64,000 nt of DNA from Saccharomyces paradoxus (taxonomy: Eukaryota; Ascomycota; Saccharomycetes; Saccharomycetales; Saccharomycetaceae). Of this stretch, positions 21,501-32,457 are shown one piece after another (the first letter of the stretch is position 1; each line of letters begins with the position of its first letter). The notes under the pieces are model-generated. The model ran no database searches, was not told the origin of the DNA, and was given only the letters and a program-made list of their open reading frames with translations. Position numbers and translations under genes: made by a program. Where the stretch lies: the NCBI RefSeq assembly GCF_002079055.1, contig NC_047488.1, positions 620,001 to 684,000 on the forward strand, read 5' to 3'.

Positions 21501-24038
21501 ATGAGTGCGGCACTTCCATCAATTCAACTTCCTGTCGACTATAACAATCTATTCAATGAAATCGGTGATTTCTTGGTGACTTTCAAGCAGGACAGCTTGT
21601 CTGCTGAAGCACAACGAAACGAGAACGAGAATGAAAATGTGGATGCTGAAAACATCGAACAAGATCTATTGGAAAAGGGCCCTAAGTACATGGCGATGCT
21701 GCAAAAAGTGGCTAATAGGGAACTGAATTCTGTGATTATTGATTTGGATGATATTTTACAGTATCAGAACGAAAAGTTTCTCCAGGGCACACAGGCAGAT
21801 GATCTTGTGTCTGCCATTCAGCAAAACGCTAATCACTTCACTGAGTTATTTTGCCGTGCCATTGATAACAACATGCCGCTACCAACAAAGGAAATTGATT
21901 ACAAGGACGACGTTCTTGATGTTATTCTAAACCAAAGGAGGTTAAGGAATGAGAGAATGCTCTCGGACAGAACCAATGAGATTCGAAGCGAAAACCTTAT
22001 GGACACTACAGCGGATCCACCCTCTTCCATGAATGATGCGCTGAGAGAAGTTGTAGAGGATGAAACTGAACTATTCCCTCCTAATTTAACCAGACGCTAT
22101 TTCCTTTATTTTAAACCTTTATCACAAAATTATGCTCGTCGTTACAGGAAGAAAGCAATCAGCTCCAAACCACTATCTGTTAGGCAGATTAAAGGTGACT
22201 TCTTAGGCCAATTGATTACCGTCAGAGGTATTATCACCAGGGTTTCTGATGTCAAACCCGCTGTGGAAGTTATTGCATATACTTGCGACCAATGTGGGTA
22301 CGAAGTGTTCCAAGAGGTCAATTCTCGTACTTTCACTCCATTGTCTGAATGTACTTCCGAAGAATGTTCCCAAAATCAAACAAAGGGCCAATTGTTCATG
22401 AGTACGAGAGCTTCCAAATTTAGCGCCTTTCAAGAGTGTAAGATTCAAGAGTTATCACAACAAGTGCCTGTGGGCCACATTCCTAGGTCACTAAATATCC
22501 ACGTTAACGGGACGTTGGTAAGATCTTTATCGCCTGGTGATATTGTCGATGTCACTGGTATTTTCTTGCCAGCACCCTACACCGGTTTCAAAGCTTTAAA
22601 AGCTGGCTTGCTGACAGAAACTTATTTAGAGGCACAGTATGTTCGTCAACACAAGAAGAAATTTGCCTCTTTCAGCCTGACTTCTGATGTAGAAGAGAGG
22701 GTTATGGAATTAATCGCTTCTGGTGACGTATACAACAGGCTAGCAAAATCTATTGCACCGGAAATTTACGGTAACTTAGACGTTAAGAAGGCATTGCTGT
22801 TACTACTTGTCGGCGGTGTTGATAAAAGGGTAGGTGACGGTATGAAAATCAGAGGTGATATTAATGTTTGTTTAATGGGTGATCCCGGTGTTGCTAAATC
22901 CCAACTACTGAAGGCCATCTGTAAAATATCACCACGTGGAGTGTATACCACCGGTAAAGGTTCATCTGGGGTTGGTCTGACCGCCGCGGTCATGAAGGAT
23001 CCTGTCACAGATGAAATGATTCTAGAGGGTGGTGCCTTAGTGCTTGCTGATAACGGTATTTGTTGTATCGATGAATTTGATAAAATGGATGAAAGTGACA
23101 GGACTGCAATCCATGAAGTTATGGAACAACAAACCATTTCGATATCCAAAGCCGGTATCAATACAACTTTGAACGCCAGAACATCAATCTTAGCGGCAGC
23201 AAATCCCTTATATGGTAGATACAACCCTAGATTATCACCTTTGGATAATATCAACCTGCCAGCCGCTTTACTATCCAGATTTGATATTCTCTTCTTAATG
23301 TTAGATATACCAAGTAGAGATGACGACGAAAAATTAGCTGAGCACGTTACATATGTGCATATGCATAATAAACAACCGGATTTGGACTTCACTCCAGTAG
23401 AACCCTCTAAAATGAGAGAGTACATTGCCTATTCTAAGACAAAGAGACCTGTGATGAGTGAAGTTGTAAACGATTATGTGGTGCAAGCTTACATCAGATT
23501 AAGACAAGACTCTAAGAGAGAAATGGATTCTAAATTTTCCTTCGGTCAAGCCACTCCGAGAACTTTACTAGGTATCATAAGATTATCTCAAGCGCTAGCG
23601 AAGTTAAGGTTGGCTGACACGGTGGATATAGATGATGTAGAAGAAGCCCTAAGATTGGTCAGAGTCTCTAAAGAATCATTGTATCAAGAAACCAACAAAT
23701 CTAAAGAAGATGAAAGCCCCACAACAAAAATCTTCACAATTATTAAGAAAATGCTACAAGAAACTGGCAAAAACACGCTATCATATGAAAATATTGTGAA
23801 AACTATAAGACTGAGAGGGTTCACAATGCTACAATTAAGCAACTGTATCCAAGAATATTCTTATTTGAATGTCTGGCATTTAATCAACGAAGGTAATACT
23901 TTGAAATTCGTGGATGACGGCACCATGGACACAGATCACGAAGATTCACGAATGGGCACGCCTAAACTCTCACCACAAACGGCCACTTCCCCCAACACAA
24001 GCGCGCAAGATTCTGATATCGATCTACAGGACGCTTGA
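21501..24038 (+). CDS. MCM7: MCM replicative helicase subunit Mcm7/Cdc47 (YBR202W)
   Basis: Subunit of the Mcm2-7 helicase loaded at origins in G1. The 845 residues equal the S. cerevisiae length. The N-terminal domain carries a Cys4 zinc site (CDQCGYEVFQ...SECTSEEC, about 260-288). The AAA+ module has Walker A GDPGVAKSQLLK (about 459-470), Walker B CCIDEFDKM (about 520-528), an arginine finger in LLSRFDILF (about 588-596) and the MCM signature between them. A winged-helix-like end and an acidic, Ser/Thr-Pro-rich tail (GTPKLSPQTATSPNT) follow; the tail has CDK-type SP/TP sites. Confidence 0.98.
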   Translation: MSAALPSIQLPVDYNNLFNEIGDFLVTFKQDSLSAEAQRNENENENVDAENIEQDLLEKGPKYMAMLQKVANRELNSVIIDLDDILQYQNEKFLQGTQADDLVSAIQQNANHFTELFCRAIDNNMPLPTKEIDYKDDVLDVILNQRRLRNERMLSDRTNEIRSENLMDTTADPPSSMNDALREVVEDETELFPPNLTRRYFLYFKPLSQNYARRYRKKAISSKPLSVRQIKGDFLGQLITVRGIITRVSDVKPAVEVIAYTCDQCGYEVFQEVNSRTFTPLSECTSEECSQNQTKGQLFMSTRASKFSAFQECKIQELSQQVPVGHIPRSLNIHVNGTLVRSLSPGDIVDVTGIFLPAPYTGFKALKAGLLTETYLEAQYVRQHKKKFASFSLTSDVEERVMELIASGDVYNRLAKSIAPEIYGNLDVKKALLLLLVGGVDKRVGDGMKIRGDINVCLMGDPGVAKSQLLKAICKISPRGVYTTGKGSSGVGLTAAVMKDPVTDEMILEGGALVLADNGICCIDEFDKMDESDRTAIHEVMEQQTISISKAGINTTLNARTSILAAANPLYGRYNPRLSPLDNINLPAALLSRFDILFLMLDIPSRDDDEKLAEHVTYVHMHNKQPDLDFTPVEPSKMREYIAYSKTKRPVMSEVVNDYVVQAYIRLRQDSKREMDSKFSFGQATPRTLLGIIRLSQALAKLRLADTVDIDDVEEALRLVRVSKESLYQETNKSKEDESPTTKIFTIIKKMLQETGKNTLSYENIVKTIRLRGFTMLQLSNCIQEYSYLNVWHLINEGNTLKFVDDGTMDTDHEDSRMGTPKLSPQTATSPNTSAQDSDIDLQDA

Positions 24039-24902
24039 AAGTTCTGAAAAAAAAAAAAAAAAAAAAGAGCGACAGGGATCTTCATTCTACCCCTCTTTCT
24101 TTCTTTTTTCTTTCTATATGCCTTCACGTTCCAATTTACCTTTTCTAACTTTCTTCTAAAGCTTAGTTTTCAAAATATGTATTCTGTATTATTATTATTC
24201 TACTAATATTATTCATCGCCTTTGCCAGTCACAGACCCCACACATTTCGGACTTAACATTATGACTGCACATGTCCGTGCACCGCGGCCCAACTCGTGTT
24301 TTTTTTTTTGCGGAGAAAGGAAATTATCTTCAAGCGGAATAGGGCCAGCTAATGTTGCTCAGATGTGCCTGTGGAAAGCCGTGCTACAGGGTGCCGTCAG
24401 CCCCTGAGAATATCTAAGAGCACACCGTGCGGAGTTCTTCCAGAAAATGAAAGGATTGTTCTCAGAATGGTCCGTGGCGCTTGATAATAATCCGAATATG
24501 GGATACCTGCCGGCACCCATTCTGTTATCGCGCCAAGAGGACTTTCAGGGGACTCGCAGGCAGCAAAAATTTTTTTTCATCCATTAACATGTGAAGGCAA
24601 CCTTCATCGATCTCCATCCCTACTGTCAAATATATATAAATATATCTATATATATTTATATATATAACTAGTCTCAAACCCAAGCTGTAATAAGTACGTT
24701 ATAAACTTGTTTATTCAGCACCGTAGTGCTCTTTATTTGGTTTGCATACAGGGCTACCAGGTTAAAATTGAAGATTTTTTCATTCTAGGAGATCCGGGCG
24801 ATAGTATTTTTAGCTAAAGAATATTTGCGGGGAGGAACTATATAGATACTCGAAGCAAGAGGGGGAAAGAAGAAAAAAAAACGCTAAACAAAGTCGAGTA
24901 TA
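24039..24902. other. MCM7-COS111 intergenic region (0.86 kb)
   Basis: Begins with an A-tract of about 19 (from 24048) in the MCM7 3' end. A long TATA-type AT block (24631-24668) precedes COS111 by about 240 nt, and an A/G-rich leader follows. No additional gene seen. Confidence 0.55.
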
Positions 24903-24905
24903 TTG

Positions 24906-27686
24906 ATGTCAAGTGCTGCTTCAAGACTTCAAAACGTCAATATTGTGTCCAACAATTATTCTCGTTACGGCACCTCCGTTTACGATAAGTTGTACCATAA
25001 TAGCGGCAGTAGTGGCAATAATGCCGGAAAAGGCCCTACTACAGTTGGTAAACTATCATCTACCTCACAAAAATCTAGGACTAAACAGCGCCATGGCTCA
25101 AATTGCTCCAGATCAATGAGTCAATCGCCCATATCGACGTTCAAATCTCCGCTCAGTAATCAAAATCAAACTAGCGCTCCAGATGATTCGGCCTCTATAG
25201 GGCAAAGACGCAGTGACGACGTTACTTCTTTAGACAACGAAACAATTGTAACAATGAACTCAAGGAAATCAAGGATTAAGAAGAAGTATAAATCCTTAAT
25301 CTCCACTTCTTCAAAAAAATTTATGAACAAATTGTACGATCATGGTGCTTCATCCGATTCATTTTCCATATTTTCCTTGAAGACTTCCCATTCTGGTAAA
25401 CATGAAAATTCTAGACTCGAAAAGCTGAGAAAAAGAAAATACCATGCTTGGGGCAAATTTGCCGATATCAACGATTTGCCGGTTGAAATAATTGCCAAAA
25501 TACTTTCCGAATTCGAGTTAGGCCGTGACCAAAAGACGCTAGTCAGATGTCTATACGTCTCAAAAAAATTCTATAAAGCGACAAAGATCGTCCTTTATAG
25601 GCTACCTTATTTCACTTCCACTTACAGAGTGGCGCAGTTTGTCACTTCACTAAGATTACATCCGGATAACGGGGCATACGTGAAAGTATTGGACCTATCA
25701 CGTCTGAAGCCGGGAATTATAGGTCAAGATTCGAAGGATTCTCAAGGTTTAGACGATGATAGCCACTCAAGGCGTCACAGACGCCGTCGTCGTAGATCTA
25801 CTAACACAACCTTGAATCTCCCTCCGGCCACCCCAACATCTACCATTTCTAATGAGGATGATGTTAATAGCGGATCAATTAGAGACGACGCTCCAAATAG
25901 CGGAGAGATTGAAGACTTAGCATTGGCTGGTTGGAGAGATTGGAGATATAGAAATGAGCCGCTCTATAGTTCTCCTCTGTTGAACAGTTTTAAATTGAAA
26001 AAAGTCGTCTCTCGTTCTTCTTCTATCACTTCTACATCTTCTGGAAATTCTACCGGTGTTCACTCCACAAGGAGGCAACGTTCTAATAGTTCCGTCGCTT
26101 CCATAACAACCAGCATCATGTCATCCATCTATAACACTTCTCATGTCTCATTATCTTCAACAACCTCGAATACCAGTAATGGTAATATATCTTCTGGTAG
26201 TAATCTGACAAGAGTCTCTACCGCTGGATCATTGAAAAAAACTCCTGCGAAGTCCACAAGGTCATCTCCTCAGAAACAAAAGCCAATTTCTGACATTACG
26301 TCGTCTTCCTGGTTCAGAATGAAGCTGAGTTCAAGAAACAGAAAGGCAAGAACAGCTAATGCGATCGGCATGAAGAACTCGAGGGATAAACCCGAAGATG
26401 ACTTTAAGGATACGAAGCACGACTCGGGGCATCCATCCAATTATCGTCCTTCAACATTAAAATTTAGTATTGAACAGCCATTCAGTACTCACCATCCGTA
26501 TGCCAACAAATTTCTTTTAAAGTACGCTCCTTACAAAGATTTGCCCTTGGGTTATATTTTACATATGTTGAACATGTGTCCTAACCTTGTCGAATTAAAC
26601 CTTTCCAATTTGGTTATTTGTACCGATTTTAAATTAATCAACCAAAGAACCGAAAGAAGAAGAATGACATCCTCACTATTGCCCGCTGTCCAGGAGTCAA
26701 GTATCTCTGCAGGACCTGAACAAGATTTAGAAGTTGTTTATATGACTGATTCCGGCAAAGGCTATGAGTATTATGAGGGGTTAAGCAAGAAACACTCACG
26801 TTCTTCAAGTTTAGGTACCAATCCGTCAAATTGGATTGGTGGTCAGGCAAATTGGGTAGATTATCCACCCCCAATCGATGCACAAACTAAAACAAGAGAG
26901 GAACACAGACGTAACAATACTTTGAGCCAGAACAAGAACGTCATATTAAAGAAATTGAACCCTTTTGCAATTTTTGAAATAATCTGCGATAGAAATGAAG
27001 AAAAAGGTGGCTACAGCTTTTTAAGTAAGGTGAAAATGAATGACATTGTCTGGTGCAGACAATACATGGTAAAGTACTTCGTGATGAGGACGTTTCGCCA
27101 GCATCTGGATTATAAGTCTATGGATAATAACTCTTACGAACGGCACATATTCAGTTTCCGAGACTCTGGCTTGGACAGAAATTTTTCCTGGGCTTGTAGT
27201 GCCAAGTTGCATGAATTTGTTGCGTTGATGGTAATGGATCAGCTCTCAAAATCAGACGATTTAGGATTAGAAGAGCTTTTCAATATCAAATCCGAGAAGC
27301 TATATATAAAAAGCTATTGTTCTCGAGACCCTGATATTCTCGAAATATCAAACTTATTTGATATCAGATATGGAGTCGGATCTGAAGCTGATGCTACTTC
27401 CGATTCCAATCCCGAAGCAGAATCTCTACAATTCAGGCTAACCATATTGAAAACAGGAAAGCCAACTTCATTTTGGCTCAGAAAAGTTTCCAAAAATTAT
27501 GTTTCTTTGGTCGTTAAATTATGTGTGAATGATGACGTTGATATGGACAAAATCAAAGTAGGAAAACCAACCTTGAGAATAGACAGTATTACACACGACT
27601 TGCTAAGTAGGTTAAAGGAGTTGAGAAGAGTTGATCTAAGAAGGAATGTTGGCGAAAATAACTACTGTGATGAAAGTATCCTGTAA
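24906..27686 (+). CDS. COS111: Cos111 (YBR203W), F-box-like protein linked to ciclopirox resistance
   Basis: 926 residues from the first ATG; the preceding in-frame TTG at 24903 is not used. Known for a requirement in resistance to the antifungal ciclopirox olamine; its molecular role is unknown. An F-box-like segment is visible at about residues 193-230 ([19 protein letters not shown]...[18 protein letters not shown]), suggesting an SCF-type adaptor, which is inference. Leucine-rich-repeat-like text appears later ([23 protein letters not shown]) and at the end ([15 protein letters not shown]). The N-terminal and central parts are Ser/Thr/Asn-rich, low-complexity and probably phosphorylated. 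Length is close to S. cerevisiae (924). Confidence 0.93.
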   Translation: MSSAASRLQNVNIVSNNYSRYGTSVYDKLYHNSGSSGNNAGKGPTTVGKLSSTSQKSRTKQRHGSNCSRSMSQSPISTFKSPLSNQNQTSAPDDSASIGQRRSDDVTSLDNETIVTMNSRKSRIKKKYKSLISTSSKKFMNKLYDHGASSDSFSIFSLKTSHSGKHENSRLEKLRKRKYHAWGKFADINDLPVEIIAKILSEFELGRDQKTLVRCLYVSKKFYKATKIVLYRLPYFTSTYRVAQFVTSLRLHPDNGAYVKVLDLSRLKPGIIGQDSKDSQGLDDDSHSRRHRRRRRRSTNTTLNLPPATPTSTISNEDDVNSGSIRDDAPNSGEIEDLALAGWRDWRYRNEPLYSSPLLNSFKLKKVVSRSSSITSTSSGNSTGVHSTRRQRSNSSVASITTSIMSSIYNTSHVSLSSTTSNTSNGNISSGSNLTRVSTAGSLKKTPAKSTRSSPQKQKPISDITSSSWFRMKLSSRNRKARTANAIGMKNSRDKPEDDFKDTKHDSGHPSNYRPSTLKFSIEQPFSTHHPYANKFLLKYAPYKDLPLGYILHMLNMCPNLVELNLSNLVICTDFKLINQRTERRRMTSSLLPAVQESSISAGPEQDLEVVYMTDSGKGYEYYEGLSKKHSRSSSLGTNPSNWIGGQANWVDYPPPIDAQTKTREEHRRNNTLSQNKNVILKKLNPFAIFEIICDRNEEKGGYSFLSKVKMNDIVWCRQYMVKYFVMRTFRQHLDYKSMDNNSYERHIFSFRDSGLDRNFSWACSAKLHEFVALMVMDQLSKSDDLGLEELFNIKSEKLYIKSYCSRDPDILEISNLFDIRYGVGSEADATSDSNPEAESLQFRLTILKTGKPTSFWLRKVSKNYVSLVVKLCVNDDVDMDKIKVGKPTLRIDSITHDLLSRLKELRRVDLRRNVGENNYCDESIL

Positions 27687-27798
27687 CAGCTGCTCTTTTC
27701 CAACAGCTTACGTTATGCTCTTTTATTTGGCCATATACTTTTTATTTTTATTTTTTTCCTTTTTTTGCATAGCCTTCTTACATTCCATGGCTTTATTT

Positions 27799-27809
27799 AT
27801 TTATATTTA
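27799..27809 (+). other. Candidate replication origin (perfect ACS in T-rich convergent gap)
   Basis: ATTTATATTTA matches the ARS consensus WTTTAYRTTTW at all 11 positions. It lies in the 313-bp gap between the converging COS111 and LDH1 genes. The surrounding 100 bases are strongly T-rich (runs of TTTATTTTT before and after), the strand asymmetry typical of yeast origins. I recall a mapped origin at about this chromosome II position in S. cerevisiae but cannot verify it here. Confidence 0.45.
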
Positions 27810-27999
27810 TTTTTCGTTCCCTATTTCTTTTTGCATACATAGACACTACATTTGATTTTGCTTGTAAGCTGTACAATATAAAGTATATTATGAAAAACTT
27901 GAACAATTTGGTCTTAATTCCTTTTTTCTTTTTGTTTTAATCAATTCATATGGCGGAGCACATGCAAATCCAGCTAGACGATGTAGAAATAGGAAATTT

Positions 28000-29127
28000 C
28001 TACAATTCTGCTTCATCAATTACTTCTCGTTGAAAATCTTCGCACACTAATTCCGGGCGATCGAAGCATAAATTATGGGAACAATCAGGTAGAATAATCA
28101 CTTTACGGAGACATTCTTTATTTATTGTTTCTTTGTAAAATTCCAAATTTTTAATGGGGGCTATAGGGTCTCTTTCTGCGCCAAATATTATAATTTTCTG
28201 TTTCATATCCGTTTGCGTCAATAGACCATTGAATTTAACCCAATCGACGGTTACCCATCCGAGTAAATAACCAATGATGGTTCTACTTTTATTGCTTATG
28301 TTATTTTTAAATTGCCAAAGCTTCCTGTATTTCAGCTTGACATCATCACTTTCTTGGTAAAAATACTGCTTGATGCCGGAACTTTGCAAACCTTTTACTT
28401 GATCAAATCTGTTTCTATAAATGTCAAATAACCATGGCATTTTGAAAATACCATAAAGGGCCCACTGGAAAATGTGCCTATCCTTAGAAAGCTGCTCGAT
28501 ATGAGCTTTTGGGGGAGTCAACAAAACTAGCGTTTTTACCACCTTTGTATCAGCCATGTACTGTTCATAAAGATGACATGCCAGAAAACAACCCATAGAA
28601 TGGCCTACAAGCACTACCTTTCGGCCATCAAATGGATTTGCATCATCATTTTTCGGCACCGCAGTAGACCTTTTCCTTAATACATCACATACAAGAACGA
28701 AAATAAGTTCCACTACTTCCAACATGGGATAGTCGCTCCATTCCGAACTATGACCAAAGCCGGGCAAATCTAATGTCAAAAATGCCTTTCGATCAGAGTC
28801 CACCAGCTTGAGCAAAGGTTCAAATTGTTCTAAGTTGCCAGCCAGCCCAGGCACGAAGACGAAAAGACTATCACTCCGTATACCTTCATCACTCAAGTTG
28901 TGGCACGTTCTTATTCTTGACTCTCGATCCGATAGTTGAACATTAAAGAACTCCTCATGTTCAGCAATAAACTTTAGCCTAAAGTCCAAATCTATCTCTG
29001 GTTTGCGAATATAAGTCACCAAATCAGCTGAATTTTCCGCATCTTGAACAATTTCTCCTAGCGCCCTTCCAGAAAGAGGTTCACAGGACCAACTTTCTGT
29101 TGATTCTGCACTTTCTTGCATATTCAT
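28000..29127 (-). CDS. LDH1: Lipid-droplet serine hydrolase Ldh1 (YBR204C)
   Basis: Alpha/beta hydrolase with weak triacylglycerol lipase and esterase activity, important for lipid homeostasis and found on lipid droplets. 375 residues, as in S. cerevisiae. Visible elements are the oxyanion-hole region FVFVPGLAGNLEQF (about 89-102), the nucleophile elbow GHSMG (175-179, Ser177), the acid region around FGAERDPIAP and the catalytic His in DCSHNLCFDRPE near the C terminus. The protein ends IDEAEL. My recollection is that the S. cerevisiae form ends in a canonical SKL peroxisomal signal, which this copy lacks. Divergent from KTR3. Confidence 0.95.
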   Translation of the reverse strand: MNMQESAESTESWSCEPLSGRALGEIVQDAENSADLVTYIRKPEIDLDFRLKFIAEHEEFFNVQLSDRESRIRTCHNLSDEGIRSDSLFVFVPGLAGNLEQFEPLLKLVDSDRKAFLTLDLPGFGHSSEWSDYPMLEVVELIFVLVCDVLRKRSTAVPKNDDANPFDGRKVVLVGHSMGCFLACHLYEQYMADTKVVKTLVLLTPPKAHIEQLSKDRHIFQWALYGIFKMPWLFDIYRNRFDQVKGLQSSGIKQYFYQESDDVKLKYRKLWQFKNNISNKSRTIIGYLLGWVTVDWVKFNGLLTQTDMKQKIIIFGAERDPIAPIKNLEFYKETINKECLRKVIILPDCSHNLCFDRPELVCEDFQREVIDEAEL

Positions 29128-29366
29128 TACTAAGAGACAAAATCTTGCGTTTCAAACCTTATTTAAACGTTGATTTGCAATCCAAATGCTGCTTTGCATC
29201 TTGTCAGTTCATGATTAATAGACCCTTAAACACTGCCGGGTTAAAAGAATGACGCGTCCTCTTGAAACTTTTCGAAGAAAATAATGTAACTGATGGTCAA
29301 ATTTTGCATAAAGCAGGTCAGCTCTCGTCTGCCGGCATCAACACCATTGATATCCAGCGCACCATT

Positions 29367-30581
29367 ATGCCTGTGCACCACAAGAAGAAGCTAATGCCCA
29401 AATCGGCATTGCTGATTAGAAAATACCAGAAGGGGATCAGAGCATCTTTCATCGGGCTCATTGTAGTGTTGTCCGTATTATTTTTCATGAGTGGCTCAAA
29501 GTCCTCAGAAGTAACACTAGCTCAAAGTCCCAGTGTCAGTCATGTAGCCCGTAAGGATTACTTGATGCCGTTTACTGACAAGTCACAGGGCGTAATCCAT
29601 CCTGTGGACGATGGCAAGAAAGAAAAGGCTGTTATGGTCACATTGGCCAGAAATTCTGATTTATGGAACTTAGTAAAATCCATTAGACACGTTGAAGACA
29701 GATTTAATAATAGATACCATTACGATTGGGTGTTTTTGAATGACGAACCCTTTAGCGATGAATTTAAACGTGTTACCAGTGCATTGGTTTCAGGAAAGAC
29801 AAAGTATGGCACAATCCCGAAGGACCACTGGTCCATTCCATCTTGGATCAATACTAAGAAATTTGATGAGAAAAGACTTGAAATGGGCAAATTGGATATT
29901 CCGTATGGTGCTTCTGTGCCTTACCGTCACATGTGCCGTTTCCAGTCAGGGTTTATATGGAGACACCAATTACTGGAAGAGTACGAATGGTTTTGGAGAG
30001 TGGATACCGATATCACTCTATTCTGTGATATTCAGTATGACATATTCAAGTTTTTAAAAGTAAATAACAAAAAGTACGGATTCATTCTTTCCGTAAGTGA
30101 GTATGAACGTACAATTCCAACCTTGTGGGAAACGACAAAGAAGTTTGTGAAAAAAAATCCTAAATTCTTAAACAAGAATAACCTCATGAAGTTTATTTCT
30201 AATGACGATGGTGAGACATACAATATGTGTCATTTCTGGACGAACTTCGAAATCGGATCTTTAGACTTCTTCAGATCCGATGCATACAAAGAATACTTTG
30301 ATTACTTAGACAAGTCTGGTGGATTCTTCTACGAAAGATGGGGTGATGCGCCAGTGCACTCCATCGCTGCTTCTTTGTTTTTGGACAAGTCAGAAATCCA
30401 TTTCTTTGATGGTCTTGGATTTCACCATCCAGATTTCACATCTTGTCCCATTGAACAGGATATTAGACTACAAAACAAGTGTACCTGCGAGCCTGGCAAG
30501 GACGTCACCTGGTCTCCCAGCTACTTCTGCACTAGAAAGTACTTTTCGGCGGGAAACTACAAGCTCCCACCTGGAATTTGA
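29367..30581 (+). CDS. KTR3: Golgi mannosyltransferase Ktr3 (YBR205W)
   Basis: GT15 alpha-1,2-mannosyltransferase involved in N- and O-glycan elongation. The frame is open back to a TTG at 29262. The first ATG at 29367 gives 404 residues, the known length. A short basic tail (MPVHHKKKLMPKSALLIRKYQKGIR) is followed by a signal anchor (ASFIGLIVVLSVLFFMSG) and the luminal domain. Motifs shared with KTR4 include RHMCRFQSGFIWRH, FWRVDTDITLFC, YNMCHFWTNFEIGSLDFF and FYERWGDAPVHSIAASLF. Several residues differ from the S. cerevisiae protein as I recall it (for example Pro2), which supports a sister lineage. Confidence 0.96.
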   Translation: MPVHHKKKLMPKSALLIRKYQKGIRASFIGLIVVLSVLFFMSGSKSSEVTLAQSPSVSHVARKDYLMPFTDKSQGVIHPVDDGKKEKAVMVTLARNSDLWNLVKSIRHVEDRFNNRYHYDWVFLNDEPFSDEFKRVTSALVSGKTKYGTIPKDHWSIPSWINTKKFDEKRLEMGKLDIPYGASVPYRHMCRFQSGFIWRHQLLEEYEWFWRVDTDITLFCDIQYDIFKFLKVNNKKYGFILSVSEYERTIPTLWETTKKFVKKNPKFLNKNNLMKFISNDDGETYNMCHFWTNFEIGSLDFFRSDAYKEYFDYLDKSGGFFYERWGDAPVHSIAASLFLDKSEIHFFDGLGFHHPDFTSCPIEQDIRLQNKCTCEPGKDVTWSPSYFCTRKYFSAGNYKLPPGI

Positions 30582-30887
30582 GAAGTAAACTATTAGTACC
30601 GCCTGCGCCATCCAAATTAGGTGCTGAACGTCAACATGTATCTATATACACACATAACTCAATGTAATAGCCACCTTTTTCTATTCTAGTGCCTTTTTAA
30701 GTTCAAAAATGGGTGCGGTGCGGCCGGAGATGACGAGAGGAAAGCAAAATTGCATCTAAATCAGCCTACAAAAACACAAATTTGACATTATAAAGAAACA
30801 AGCATCTTCCTGATTTTTTTCCCTCTACTGAAGAGTAAAAACTCTACGAAATAGAGAACAACAACAGTATTTGTATTCTTAGTCACC
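30582..30887. other. KTR3-FTH1 intergenic region
   Basis: 306 nt with the KTR3 3' end and the FTH1 promoter, including an Aft1-type motif at 30710-30717. No gene seen. Confidence 0.5.
30710..30717 (-). promoter_or_regulatory. Aft1-type iron-response element of FTH1
   Basis: TGGGTGCG (minus strand CGCACCCA) fits the Aft1/Aft2 consensus YRCACCCR. It lies about 170 nt upstream of the FTH1 start. FTH1 belongs to the iron regulon, so position and biology agree, but an 8-mer alone is weak evidence. Confidence 0.5.
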
Positions 30888-32285
30888 ATGACGTTTGAGA
30901 ATTACTTTTCTTTCCAAATATTCTTCATTTTCCTAAGGGAATCCTTAGAAATTGTTGTCATTGTTTCGATTTTATTGACGATTGTCAAACAAGGCCTGTC
31001 TGTTGATGACGACAGCCCAGTTGAAGGAAACTCTTCTTCTGCGGCTCTTCCAAGCCCAAACACGAACGCAAACGCAGATTCGACCACGGCCTTCTTACAA
31101 GCAGGGCGTTTAGACGGTAATGCTATTGGAACGTCCGCTGCGGCTGATAGTAATAAATCGAGACCACTTAATGTGGAGGAAGAAGAAGAAATCTTCGAGT
31201 ACTCTAATGAGCTTAGAGATCAGGACCGCGAACCCGATGAACATACGGCTGACAACGTTAAACTATATCAGAAATTAAAGATACAAATTCTTGCGGGCGG
31301 CGCATTTGGTTTGCTGTTGTGTATGCTAATCGGAGGTGCGTTTGTCAGTATCTTTTATCATATCGGTACCGACTTATGGACACTGAGTGAACATTATTAT
31401 GAAGGTGTATTAAGTCTTGTCGCATCCGTTATTATTTCTGTGATGGGATTGTTTTTCTTGAGAATGGGGAAGTTGAGAGAGAAGTTCAGAGTGAAATTAG
31501 CCTCTATCATTTATTCAAAGGACAATAACTTGTTGGGAAACAACGCTAGAAAAGGCGTAAAATTCAGTGAAAAGTACTCCTTCTTCATATTACCATTTAT
31601 AACAACTTTGAGAGAAGGGTTAGAAGCTGTTGTATTTATTGGAGGTATCGGTATTGACCAGCCACTATCATCAATTCCTCTGTCTATGGTTCTCGCTACT
31701 GCAATTAGTACGGTATTCGGTATTTTTTTCTTCAGGTACTCAAGTTCTTTATCACTCAAGATATGTCTTGTAGTCGCCACCTGCTTCCTTTACTTGATTG
31801 CGGCTGGTTTGTTTTCTAAAGGTATATGGCAACTCGAATTGCAAGACTATGTCAACAAATGTAACGGCCAAGACATGAGTGAGGTGGGAAACGGACCTGG
31901 TTCGTACGATATATCTCGTTCTGTTTGGCATGTTAATTGTTGTAATGGTGAAAAAGATGGAGGTTGGATGATTTTCACCGCCATTTTTGGCTGGACAAAT
32001 AGTGCTACTGTCGGCTCTGTAATCAGCTACAACGTCTACTGGCTAGTTTTAATATGTGCCCTGAAACTGCTAATGATAGAAGAAAAATACGGATACATCC
32101 CATATATACCTATCAGCTGGCAAAAGAAACGTATTATGAAAAGATTGAGCATAGCTAAGGCCTCGCTAGATCTCAAACATCATACTTCTGAGCTCAACTC
32201 TAGTACATCAGAACCAGACAGTCAAAGACGGTCGAAAGATAGTTCGGTGCCCTTAATAATTGATAGCAGTGGTTCAGCAAACTAA
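30888..32285 (+). CDS. FTH1: Vacuolar iron permease Fth1 (YBR207W)
   Basis: Permease of the Ftr1 family that, with the multicopper oxidase Fet5, exports stored iron from the vacuole. The 465 residues equal the S. cerevisiae length. Both REXLE iron-binding motifs are present: RESLE at residues 17-21 in the first membrane segment and REGLE near 242 in a later one. About seven hydrophobic segments are seen. A long acidic hydrophilic loop (about 45-120, including EEEEEIFEY) lies between the first two. The C-terminal tail is Ser-rich (SELNSSTSEPDSQRRSKDSS). Confidence 0.96.
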   Translation: MTFENYFSFQIFFIFLRESLEIVVIVSILLTIVKQGLSVDDDSPVEGNSSSAALPSPNTNANADSTTAFLQAGRLDGNAIGTSAAADSNKSRPLNVEEEEEIFEYSNELRDQDREPDEHTADNVKLYQKLKIQILAGGAFGLLLCMLIGGAFVSIFYHIGTDLWTLSEHYYEGVLSLVASVIISVMGLFFLRMGKLREKFRVKLASIIYSKDNNLLGNNARKGVKFSEKYSFFILPFITTLREGLEAVVFIGGIGIDQPLSSIPLSMVLATAISTVFGIFFFRYSSSLSLKICLVVATCFLYLIAAGLFSKGIWQLELQDYVNKCNGQDMSEVGNGPGSYDISRSVWHVNCCNGEKDGGWMIFTAIFGWTNSATVGSVISYNVYWLVLICALKLLMIEEKYGYIPYIPISWQKKRIMKRLSIAKASLDLKHHTSELNSSTSEPDSQRRSKDSSVPLIIDSSGSAN

Positions 32286-32457
32286 AAACATAACGAACGC
32301 ATTTACATAATAATTTCAGGCTTCTTTTCATACAAATTTTTTGAGTAAATACTATGTACATAAATATATATTCGTCATTAGAAATAGCTAGAAAGAAAGG
32401 CATGCTATAAAGACAAAATAGCTGTTTGTTTGATTTTAGATATTAACAGAAAGTTAT

